A stretch of 20,391 nucleotides of DNA. Source: Methanobacteriota archaeon (GTDB lineage: Archaea; Thermoplasmatota; Poseidoniia; Poseidoniales; Poseidoniaceae). The notes beneath the pieces were generated by a model. The model did no database searches and had not been told where the DNA came from. It saw only the letters and a list, made by a program, of their open reading frames with translations. The first letter of the stretch is position 1; every line of letters starts with the position of its first letter. This document shows positions 1-6,845 of this stretch, piece after piece. A program made the position numbers and the translations under genes. The stretch lies in assembly GCA_002731395.1 (NCBI GenBank), contig PCBQ01000024.1:2072-22462 (forward strand). The letters are read 5' to 3'.

Positions 1-893
1 TCGATCGTCTTCCAGAAGGCGTAGCCCTCAGCTTGGTACTTCTCACCGCTGTCAGCGCTGTCCATCTTGGCGGTGTACTTCAGCGTCGCCTGGGAGTAGG
101 TGATGATGATGTTCTTGATCACGGTCTCGGTGGCGGCGTCGTAGCCGGCCTTGTCGCCCGCTTGGAGGGCGGCAAGTCCGTCAACCATGGCTTGCTCGGT
201 GGCCTTGAAGGTCGCGGCAACGCCGTCGGCGTCGGCCGTGCCGAAGTCAGCGGCTCGCTTTTCCATGACCTTCGCAGGGGAGCAACCGTAGTGCTCATCC
301 GGTCCGTGGAAGAAGGCCCAGCCTTCGTCCCAGTTGTGGGGTGCGCCCGTGTCGTCGTCGATGTTCCCGGCGTCAGCCTTGGCAACAGCAGCGTTGAGCT
401 CGTGGATGGTGTAACCGACCATGCCCATGTTGGCGGTCAGCTTGGCGATGCCTTGGTAGCGGACGGTGTCCGAGGTGCCGGCAAAGTCACCTTCGCCGTT
501 GAGCGCGCTCATGATGTGTCCTCCAATGGCGCCGTCCATGCCGTAGAACGTGTCGTAGTTGTGGTTCTTGCCGGAGGCGGCAGCGAATCCAGCAAGCGTA
601 CGGTAGGAACCGTCGTCCTTCTGAGCGTTCTTACCGTTCATGTAGATCATGGTGGCGGTGTCCCAGTCGCTTTCGCTGGCTGCGGTCTTGATGTCGCAGA
701 GGTCCTGCATCAAGGAACGGTGGTTGTCAACGTCTGAGGCGTAGGTGTAACCCGCGTCGGATGCGTCCAGGAACGCAGGCTTCTCGTCCACGGGGGTTTC
801 GTCAGTCGTTTCTTCTTCTTCTGCAACGCAGCCTGCGAGGGAGGCCAACAGCAGGGTCAGGGTCAAGGCAAGTGCACGAAGGGTTTTCGTCAT
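1..893 (-). CDS. Fea1-domain (phytotransferrin-like) lipoprotein, C-terminus cut by window edge
   Basis: The frame is open from an ATG at 893 down to base 1, 297 codons, with no stop, so the gene continues outside the window. The N-terminus is a lipoprotein signal: MTK, a hydrophobic stretch, then lipobox SLAGC (Cys22) and an acidic linker of four Glu. The mature part has the hallmarks of the Fea1 / low-iron-inducible periplasmic protein family known from green algae and, as ISIP2a/phytotransferrin, from diatoms: a 'YMNGKNAQKDDGSYRTLAGF' block, an 'IHELNAAVAKAD' block, the diagnostic 'WDEGWAFFHGP' followed by 'KRAADFGTAD', and a late 'YSQATLKYTAKM ... AEGYAFWKTI' segment. Relatives bind or help acquire ferric iron at the cell surface; iron binding here is inferred. 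It is divergent from the PhnD-like gene and shares a candidate operator with it. Family resemblance is from memory of the family, not from a search. Confidence 0.78.
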   Translation of the reverse strand, partial: MTKTLRALALTLTLLLASLAGCVAEEEETTDETPVDEKPAFLDASDAGYTYASDVDNHRSLMQDLCDIKTAASESDWDTATMIYMNGKNAQKDDGSYRTLAGFAAASGKNHNYDTFYGMDGAIGGHIMSALNGEGDFAGTSDTVRYQGIAKLTANMGMVGYTIHELNAAVAKADAGNIDDDTGAPHNWDEGWAFFHGPDEHYGCSPAKVMEKRAADFGTADADGVAATFKATEQAMVDGLAALQAGDKAGYDAATETVIKNIIITYSQATLKYTAKMDSADSGEKYQAEGYAFWKTI

Positions 894-917
894 GGTCCGG
901 CCGAATCAGCAACCGGC

Positions 918-927
918 TATAATATTT
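918..927 (-). promoter_or_regulatory. TATA box of the Fea1-like gene
   Basis: On the minus strand this reads AAATATTATA, the most TATA-like stretch in a GC-rich window, centred about 29 bases before the ATG at 893. That spacing would put the start of transcription at or next to the start codon, so the mRNA is probably leaderless. The candidate operator at 924-941 overlaps its upstream (BRE) side. Confidence 0.6.
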
Positions 928-941
928 CGTTCGCCCTAAAA
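924..941. promoter_or_regulatory. Candidate operator, copy 1 (ATTTCG-N5-CCTAAAA)
   Basis: The plus strand reads atttcgttcgccctaaaa. The same pattern ATTTCG-N5-CCTAAAA recurs with identical spacing at 993-1010 and 7535-7552, always just upstream of a transcription unit of this island. It is an imperfect palindrome (WTTTMG-N6-CKAAAW), as expected for a dimeric repressor. This copy overlaps the BRE/TATA of the Fea1-like gene. Function as an operator is inference. Confidence 0.5.
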
Positions 942-979
942 ATACAGAAACCCCTCTTAGCACGTTGGTTAAGGATGTG

Positions 980-998
980 CGAAATCATGGAGATTTCG
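980..998. repeat. Perfect inverted repeat, 7-bp arms, in divergent promoter region
   Basis: cgaaatc (980-986) and gatttcg (992-998) are separated by five bases. The right arm supplies the ATTTCG half of operator copy 2, so the two elements overlap. It lies between the two divergent start codons, 35 bases before the PhnD-like ATG, in the position of an upstream regulator site. Confidence 0.5.
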
Positions 999-1010
999 GA
1001 ATGCCTAAAA
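993..1010. promoter_or_regulatory. Candidate operator, copy 2
   Basis: The plus strand reads atttcggaatgcctaaaa, with the same ATTTCG-N5-CCTAAAA spacing as the copies at 924-941 and 7535-7552. It ends 22 bases before the PhnD-like start codon and covers the only plausible TATA position of that gene, so a bound protein would be expected to block transcription. Confidence 0.5.
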
Positions 1011-1012
1011 AG
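1004..1012 (+). promoter_or_regulatory. Weak TATA-like box of the PhnD-like gene
   Basis: cctaaaaag is centred about 25 bases before the ATG at 1033, consistent with a leaderless transcript. No Shine-Dalgarno sequence is seen before that ATG, which supports the leaderless reading. Confidence 0.4.
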
Positions 1013-1032
1013 AGGGCTTCTTTCCGCTGGCC

Positions 1033-2154
1033 ATGATTCGTGCCACGTTTCCTGCTATCCACGCTGTTTTGATGTGCCTCGTGATGGTCTCGGCAGGCCT
1101 CTCTGGTTGCCTCTCCAATTCGGTGAGTTTCCCAACCTGCGAAGACCAAGAGAACTGTTTGACCATCGCCTTCGAAACCAAGGAAGAATACCAGAACACG
1201 GAGGAGAATCCACAGGAGTTCGCCGATCGCCTCGCCGAGCTGTTGGACAAGGAAGTTGAAATCTACCCTGTGAGCAGCGCCGCGGGTGCGATTGAAGCCC
1301 TGCGATTCGGACACGCCGACATTGGTTTCATGGACGGTGGAGCTGCATGGCTCAGCTGGCAAACCCACGGGCTCGAGGTTTTGGCCGCCGAACAGAAGGC
1401 AGACGGTCGTCCCTTCTACAAGGCCATCGCATGGGTGCACGTGGACTCCGACATCGCACAGGCCGATCTCGACGATGATCCAGATACGGATCCCTTCGCC
1501 CTGATGGCGGGCAAGGTGTCGTGCCACACCTCCGCCCTGGGCAGCTCCGGGATGCTGCTTCCGATGGGCTTCATGATCAGAAACGGTTACGTCGAGGTTG
1601 TCGGTGACCCAGACACGATTGATTCCTTGACGGACACCGTCCGCAACCACTTCTCTGAGGATTCTTCAATTCCTTCCAGCGGAACACCTTACCACAAGTA
1701 CATCGGGTCACTTCGGTGTTTGGCCGAACACAGCACGGGCGACGCCACGGACTACATTTCCTTCGCGAAGGACCCAACCGTTCCTGACTATTGCGGCGAA
1801 TCGCCTGAGGATTGGTGTTTCGAGGGAGACTTTGACAGCACCTCTGACTTCCACGGAGTCAACTACAGCGCGAACGGCGGCGATGGTTTCGGTCGAGCCC
1901 CCAGCCACCCTGTCATGTACAACCCGACTGTCATGACTGCAGCAGATGTGGCCGCGTTGCAGGATGCCCTCCGAACGATGAGCCTCGGACCAAACGACGG
2001 TGGTAGCCAATCGGACCTTGACATCCTCGATGGTGTCTTCAGCACGCCTGGCTTCACCATCATCGACACCGAGTCCCACCTCGGAACCTATGGCAAGTCC
2101 ATCGAGAATGTGCCCGGCATTGAAGCCTACTTCAACGAAAAGATCTCAAGTTGA
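1033..2154 (+). CDS. PhnD-like ABC-transporter substrate-binding lipoprotein
   Basis: This 373-residue protein is the likely extracellular ligand-binding part of an ABC importer. A signal stretch ends in lipobox GLSGC (Cys26), so it is anchored by lipid on the outer face of the membrane. The fold signature of the phosphate/phosphite/phosphonate (PhnD) family is visible: 'RFGHADIGFMDGGAAW' near 91-106, 'FYKAIAWVHVDSDI' near 128-141, then 'MAGKVSCHTSALGSSGMLLP' near 158-177, equivalent to the family's GK...StSGyl.P loop. Six extra cysteines (36, 42, 164, 229, 254, 262) suggest disulfides. Its partners PhnC and PhnE are not next to it but lie on the opposite strand at 5937-7525, sharing an operator motif. 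Ligand is unknown; phosphonate, phosphate ester or an iron chelate are all open. Confidence 0.85.
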   Translation: MIRATFPAIHAVLMCLVMVSAGLSGCLSNSVSFPTCEDQENCLTIAFETKEEYQNTEENPQEFADRLAELLDKEVEIYPVSSAAGAIEALRFGHADIGFMDGGAAWLSWQTHGLEVLAAEQKADGRPFYKAIAWVHVDSDIAQADLDDDPDTDPFALMAGKVSCHTSALGSSGMLLPMGFMIRNGYVEVVGDPDTIDSLTDTVRNHFSEDSSIPSSGTPYHKYIGSLRCLAEHSTGDATDYISFAKDPTVPDYCGESPEDWCFEGDFDSTSDFHGVNYSANGGDGFGRAPSHPVMYNPTVMTAADVAALQDALRTMSLGPNDGGSQSDLDILDGVFSTPGFTIIDTESHLGTYGKSIENVPGIEAYFNEKISS

Positions 2155-2181
2155 GACGAAGCACGTACCCGGGGTAACCTC

Positions 2182-3366
2182 ATGCGTGCAAGTTTGTTGG
2201 CGTTGCTGCTGATTTTGCCTGCGGTCAGTGGGTGCCTTGGCACCTCTGAGGAGGGACCCCCTGCGTTTGAGTGGCCCGAGCCTGAACCCATTGTTGGTTG
2301 TGAACTCACCTCGGGCAGCAACCTCAGCTGCGACCAATGGCTGAACACCTCCTCTGCAGTGATTGACATCGTTCCGCTTGATACGAACGTCATCGTGAGC
2401 ATGTTGGACGGGACCATTGCGCGTTGGGTTGGGAACGAGACGCAGCCTTTGGTCAACCTGACGTCCACCGTCAGCACCTGTCACAACGAACAGGGGCTGC
2501 TTGCTTTCGAAGCCATGGACGCCGACCCAAGCACGAACACAGTCCTCATCGCTTACGTGGAAGCTGGCCCTTGTGACCCCGCGCACGTCTCGGACGTCGC
2601 GGTGGCTGTCCTCGACCTTGACCAAGGCCTCGATGCCGTACCGGACGTCGTGTTGCGGCTTCCACAGATCAAACGCAACCACAACGGTGCAGACCTCGTC
2701 AGGTTGGAGGACGGTAGTTTCCTGATGTCCGTGGGCGATGGCGGTGGCTCCAACGATCCTTACGGGCATGGACAAAACACGACGTCACTCCTTGGAGGCA
2801 TCTTGCACTTTTCCGTGGAAAACGGCTCAGCCGTACCCGCAAGCAACGTTTCTGATGAACAGGATGATTTCCTGCTTCATCATGGATTGCGCAACCCATT
2901 CAGAATGGCTCAAGACCCTGCTGGCGGTTTGTGGATCGCTGACGTCGGACAACGGTGCTGGGAGGAAGTCAATTACATTCCAAACTGGGATGTTCCCACC
3001 AACTTTGGCTGGAATGAACGTGAGGGCCACATGCCGTTCTCGGCAGATGCCCCTTGCGATACACCGTCAACTGAACCACCTGCCGGGTTGGTGGATCCGG
3101 TCTTGACCTACGGTCATGATGAAGGCCGTTGTTCCATCCTCGGCGGCCCATGGGTTGAGTCGTCCGTGTTGACGCCGACGCCTGGATTCCTCTACGGTGA
3201 TTTTTGCTCCGGTGAAGTCTGGGTGGCCCATGCAGGTGATCTGGGCACCGAGTCCACCCTCATCGCCGACACGAACCTGTTCATCGTTGGCTTGGCGGTG
3301 GCTGATGACGGCACCATCCTGCTGTCGAGTTGGACGGGTGGCGTTTACGCGCTGAGCGCAAATTGA
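2182..3366 (+). CDS. Soluble-glucose/aldose-dehydrogenase-fold lipoprotein (GSDH family, PQQ-type beta-propeller)
   Basis: A 394-residue lipoprotein with lipobox AVSGC (Cys18), 27 bases downstream of the PhnD-like gene and probably in the same transcript. The mature part is a six-bladed GSDH propeller related to YliI-type aldose dehydrogenases and to the propeller of HHIP. Family markers are 'CHNEQGLLAFE' (100-110, with the conserved His101), 'NHNGADLVRLEDGSFLMSVG' (166-185), 'HHGLRNPFRM' (233-242), 'IADVGQ...EEVN' (252-264), 'NFGWNEREG' (274-282) and 'PGFLYGDFCSGEVWV' near 334-348. Known members oxidise sugars with PQQ; others have no shown activity, so substrate and cofactor remain unproven. 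The last 22 bases overlap the end of the convergent phosphatase gene. Confidence 0.82.
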   Translation: MRASLLALLLILPAVSGCLGTSEEGPPAFEWPEPEPIVGCELTSGSNLSCDQWLNTSSAVIDIVPLDTNVIVSMLDGTIARWVGNETQPLVNLTSTVSTCHNEQGLLAFEAMDADPSTNTVLIAYVEAGPCDPAHVSDVAVAVLDLDQGLDAVPDVVLRLPQIKRNHNGADLVRLEDGSFLMSVGDGGGSNDPYGHGQNTTSLLGGILHFSVENGSAVPASNVSDEQDDFLLHHGLRNPFRMAQDPAGGLWIADVGQRCWEEVNYIPNWDVPTNFGWNEREGHMPFSADAPCDTPSTEPPAGLVDPVLTYGHDEGRCSILGGPWVESSVLTPTPGFLYGDFCSGEVWVAHAGDLGTESTLIADTNLFIVGLAVADDGTILLSSWTGGVYALSAN

Positions 3367-5927
3367 TGCTTCTGTCCACTTTGTGCATCCAGCAGCATGA
3401 CTGCTGCAGCGACCACAATTTGCAATGCAGCAAAGAGGGCGTTGTACGACAGCGCAAACACCAGCCTCGGGTACGACGGTGCAAAGGCCAACGTTGCCAG
3501 GCAACCGACGATGAGAAGGCCTTGTAGGGTGAGGTAAGGACGCAAATCAACGCCAGCGCGCATGAACGCCCAACACAAGGATCCGATGACGACCAGCAGC
3601 GGCATCACCACCATCACCCCAATCCATTGATCGGAGGGGTTACCTCGAGCTCCAACGTAGCCCCCGTTCAAGACCACGGTGCCCGGATCAAGTTCCCTGG
3701 GATAAGGGCACAAACCTTCGTGACAGGTTTGTACGCCATCCACCTGACCGAGCATGGTCCACCATGTCGCAACGAGCACCCACGGCAACACGGCGTGGGT
3801 GACCCAGAGGTAGCGGGTGACCTGCCGGTCTCCTGTTGCTTCCACCAGCCGTGGGGCTACCACAAGCACGCATAGGCTAGTCAAGGCAGCCCAAGGCCCC
3901 CAAATCAACAGCATGTGGCCCGTCAGGGCGGCCTCAAACACACCTTTGGGCAGCGTCCCCGAGCGCGACTTGTCCAACACATCCCTGGCCGCTGTCATGT
4001 ACACCACCAGCAAGATGCCCAAAACCACCCAGTCCACGAAGGTGGTCCTCGCAAAGCGGACCGCCATGACCGTGATCAACATCCACAGCACCGGCGACAT
4101 TGGGCGCAAGTGTCCATGCACGTGCAAGGTCCAAACACCAGCGGTGAGGGCGAGGAGGACCAACGAGAACAGCCCGCTTGTGACGCCTCCGAATGGGTCC
4201 ATTCGTACCAACTCGAGCAACAGGTTGCCGTCCAAAATCCGTCGATGAGGGAGCAGCAGGCCAAGGGCAGCCAAGGCGGTCAAGCCAGCCGTCCAATCCA
4301 GGCTTGCAATCGAAGGAGATGTTCGTAGGCGTTCCACCACCCTTCCAAAGCCCCATCCAAACAAGACAGGGAGAACGAACCAGACCCTCAGGCTTCCGTA
4401 GGACGCAGCAAGCAGCACGAGAACGGCGCCTACGGCAGGCGCTGAAGCATTCCACGAGGGCAAGGGCCGGTTTTGCCCAGCTCTGAACGCCAGCAATCCG
4501 ACGCTTCCCATGCACCCCACCACAATGGCTTGGCTTGCATCACCAAAGAGCAGCACGAGGAACGTCAGTCCGAGCAGGCCACCGATCTCCCGGCGGTCAG
4601 CACGAGCATGCCCGTCCGTCCAGTCTCCATCAGGCGCCAGTGCAAGACGCGTCAATGCTGCAGCCGCCACAGCACCAAGGCCACGCGGGACCATTGCGGA
4701 CCAACCAAGGGAGGCCTGAGCGGAAAGGAGGACGATCAACCCCGCGCCGCCCGCGAGCGCGCCGTACCAGCCCCCGCCGTGCCGTCGATGTGCCCAACGG
4801 GCTGCAAGGCCGAGCAAGACCGCCCACGTCACGGCCGAAAGCGCCACGTCCGAGGGTCGGTTTAGGCCTTCATCGCTTTGGACACGTGACCATTCGATGG
4901 TCGATGCATCGAGGGGCGGACCGCCGTCCTGGACCTGATGGAAGGTGGCCCGTTCAACGGCTGCCTGCCAATTCCATGCCTCCAACCGTTCGGCCTCACC
5001 GGGGAGGAGGGCCAGGGCATCGAGCGGGATTTGACCGTGCAATTGGGCGGGGAAAGGCAGGTCAAGCAATGCAGGGAGAAGGGCGGCAAGGTCGCGTTGG
5101 TGCCCATCGAGGGTCACGCCCTGACGCACCCCACCGCCGATGAGCACGGCGGCCACTTCCCGCGTCACGGCCTCAGACGAACCGTGGCTTCCGGTTGAGG
5201 TCATCCCATGATCGGCCGTGACGATCGCCGTCCACCCCGATGGAAGGGCGTTGAGCACCTGATCGACTTGTCCGTCGACGTGAAGCAATTTTTTGTGGTA
5301 AGTCTCGGTTTCAATGCCCCAATGATGGCCGACCTTGTCGGTTCCAGAATAGTGCAAAGCCATGACGTTGTGTCTTCTCTCTTCGAGCCATTCCAGTCCA
5401 AGTCGTGTGGTTTCAGCGTCCCCATCGTAGTAGTCACCGTTGCCGCCGAAGGTGTTGACAAATTCGATCTCAGGGAATGGATCGTAGAGGTTCCCCATGA
5501 CGTAGGAGCCGACCATGCCCACAGTGTAACGTGGGTCCTCCGCTGCACTGAGCCACGGGTCGGTACCTCCTGGATGACTCAACCTAAAATTTCTGAAACC
5601 ATCCACAGGCGCATTGGGAACGCCCGTCATCATCTCACTCGTGGCTGTGGCCGAGAGGGTGATGGGTCCCGTGGTGAGGGAAAGCACAGCGCTACCTGTC
5701 AAGCGGTCGTGTAGCTTGGGCATCTTGTTCTCATCAAGCATGATGCTCTCACCCACTCCGTCGAGGAGGATCAGCACCACGCCTTTGCTGAGCGGCTCGT
5801 GGCTTTCAGGAGCAGGAAAGACCGCGTTTGGTTCCTCTGGATTGCCGTAGACGTAAGGTGCGGTATGGGCCAACAGAGGCAGCGTCATCAACGCGATAAG
5901 CAGGGCTGCAAGGCCGCGTTCGTTCAC
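3345..5927 (-). CDS. Alkaline-phosphatase-superfamily polytopic membrane enzyme, GPI-ethanolamine-phosphate-transferase-like
   Basis: An 860-residue protein with an N-terminal signal anchor, an outside catalytic domain (about 45-310) and roughly a dozen membrane spans in 360-850. The catalytic domain has all expected metal ligands of the type I phosphodiesterase/phosphotransferase clan: 'LILLDGVGE' (Asp56), 'GPITLSATATSEMMTG' with candidate nucleophile Thr90, 'SGTDKVGHHWG' (Asp197, His201), 'VTADHGM' (Asp239, His240) and 'GSHGS' (His248). The DxxGHxxG and ADHGM...GxHG pattern plus a large membrane tail is the layout of PIG-O/PIG-G/Mcd4 transferases. It could add or remove phosphoethanolamine-like groups outside the cell, or act as a phosphodiesterase. 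Start is a GTG, chosen because TGAGGTGG, fused to the upstream stop, lies just before it. Third gene of the PhnC-PhnE operon, 9 bases after PhnE. Confidence 0.8.
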   Translation of the reverse strand: MNERGLAALLIALMTLPLLAHTAPYVYGNPEEPNAVFPAPESHEPLSKGVVLILLDGVGESIMLDENKMPKLHDRLTGSAVLSLTTGPITLSATATSEMMTGVPNAPVDGFRNFRLSHPGGTDPWLSAAEDPRYTVGMVGSYVMGNLYDPFPEIEFVNTFGGNGDYYDGDAETTRLGLEWLEERRHNVMALHYSGTDKVGHHWGIETETYHKKLLHVDGQVDQVLNALPSGWTAIVTADHGMTSTGSHGSSEAVTREVAAVLIGGGVRQGVTLDGHQRDLAALLPALLDLPFPAQLHGQIPLDALALLPGEAERLEAWNWQAAVERATFHQVQDGGPPLDASTIEWSRVQSDEGLNRPSDVALSAVTWAVLLGLAARWAHRRHGGGWYGALAGGAGLIVLLSAQASLGWSAMVPRGLGAVAAAALTRLALAPDGDWTDGHARADRREIGGLLGLTFLVLLFGDASQAIVVGCMGSVGLLAFRAGQNRPLPSWNASAPAVGAVLVLLAASYGSLRVWFVLPVLFGWGFGRVVERLRTSPSIASLDWTAGLTALAALGLLLPHRRILDGNLLLELVRMDPFGGVTSGLFSLVLLALTAGVWTLHVHGHLRPMSPVLWMLITVMAVRFARTTFVDWVVLGILLVVYMTAARDVLDKSRSGTLPKGVFEAALTGHMLLIWGPWAALTSLCVLVVAPRLVEATGDRQVTRYLWVTHAVLPWVLVATWWTMLGQVDGVQTCHEGLCPYPRELDPGTVVLNGGYVGARGNPSDQWIGVMVVMPLLVVIGSLCWAFMRAGVDLRPYLTLQGLLIVGCLATLAFAPSYPRLVFALSYNALFAALQIVVAAAVMLLDAQSGQKHQFALSA

Positions 5928-5932
5928 CCTTC

Positions 5933-5939
5933 CACCTCA
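5933..5939 (-). promoter_or_regulatory. Shine-Dalgarno fused to the PhnE stop codon (TGAGGTG)
   Basis: On the minus strand the PhnE stop TGA (5939-5937) is the first part of TGAGGTG, giving a GAGGTG ribosome site five bases before the GTG at 5927. It selects that GTG start and couples translation of the phosphatase-like gene to PhnE. Confidence 0.65.
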
Positions 5940-6845
5940 AACCTTGGTGTCCGTCGACGTGGCGTGAGCAGCAACTGCCTTGTCTGGGCTCAACATAACG
6001 GACATCCAACTGGCTTTGGGCACATCATCTGACTCAGAGATGAATGAACGAAGGCGCCGTGATACGGCATCAATGCACACCACGACCAAGAAAATGACCA
6101 CGATGAGCGCCATCACGGTGTCGTAGAGAAGGAAGCCAAGGTAGTACGACAGGTAGTACCCAATGCCCCCCGCTCCCACCAGCCCCAGCACGGTGCCGTG
6201 CCGGACGTTGTATTCGAACATGAACAACAGTTGACTGATCAACCCGTTCGCAGATTCAGGGATGACGACGAAAAGGAAAATTTCCGTTCGGTTCATCCCC
6301 ATGGCTCGGGCGGCTTCGATGGGCCCGTTGGCCAGCCCTTCAAAAGACTCGAACTGAAGTTTGCCGAGGTAGCCCACCGTATAGAAGGCCATGGCGAGAA
6401 CGCCCGCGAGCGGCCCTAGGCCGACGATGGCCACGAAGAGGATGGCCCAAATGATGCTGGGAAGACTGCGCATCCCCGCCAAGATCAGACGAGCAGGCCC
6501 TCCGACCCACGATGGTGTAAGGTTGCTCGCTGCCAAGGGCGCCAAAAGAATGGCTCCAAGAAAACCAATCACGGTTCCTACGAAGGCCATTTTCAGGGTC
6601 TCGATCATCCCGAGGTAGGCTTTGGAGCAGAAGAAGCCAAACGCAGCTTCACAGGGCGGGTAATTGCGGGCTTTCAGAATCGTCCAATTCGGTGGCCAGA
6701 GGCTTTCGGTGACGAGACGACGGAGGTTACTCCATCCTCCCTCAAAGCGTGACCACTGTCCCGCGGCCAAATCGTTCATGACCACCGCCGTCAGCAGCAG
6801 CAGGCCAAACGTCAGCAGGCCAATGTTGAGGGTGCCTCGATTCAT
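5937..6845 (-). CDS. phnE: PhnE-like ABC-transporter permease
   Basis: A 302-residue inner-membrane permease of the phosphonate-type importer family. It has an N-terminal span (about 7-23), a poorly conserved outside loop with two Cys (65, 73), and a transport core of about five spans from 80 to 268. The loop that docks onto the ATPase is present: 'EAARAMGMNRTEIFLFVVIP' at 177-196, and the family's 'NVRHGTVLGLVGAGGIG' at 213-229. It overlaps the end of the PhnC-like gene by four bases (ATGA) and is preceded by a near-perfect ribosome site. A short cytosolic tail of about 35 residues follows the last span. The family name describes the fold; the cargo is not proven to be phosphonate. Confidence 0.88.
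   Translation of the reverse strand: MNRGTLNIGLLTFGLLLLTAVVMNDLAAGQWSRFEGGWSNLRRLVTESLWPPNWTILKARNYPPCEAAFGFFCSKAYLGMIETLKMAFVGTVIGFLGAILLAPLAASNLTPSWVGGPARLILAGMRSLPSIIWAILFVAIVGLGPLAGVLAMAFYTVGYLGKLQFESFEGLANGPIEAARAMGMNRTEIFLFVVIPESANGLISQLLFMFEYNVRHGTVLGLVGAGGIGYYLSYYLGFLLYDTVMALIVVIFLVVVCIDAVSRRLRSFISESDDVPKASWMSVMLSPDKAVAAHATSTDTKV

Noticed and set aside
33..737. Plus-strand frame of 234 codons
   Set aside because: It is antisense to the Fea1-like gene, is valine/glycine-rich without domain motifs, and the opposite strand has a signal peptide, lipobox and family signature.
985..1650. Minus-strand frame of 221 codons
   Set aside because: Antisense to the PhnD-like gene; no motifs, and it would cross the divergent promoter region.
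4535..5143. Plus-strand frame of 202 codons
   Set aside because: Arg/Pro/Gly-rich antisense shadow of the phosphatase-like gene, whose metal-site motifs are intact on the other strand.
5581..5600. A further CCTAAAA near ATTTC
   Set aside because: Order and spacing differ from the ATTTCG-N5-CCTAAAA element and it lies inside the phosphatase-like coding region.
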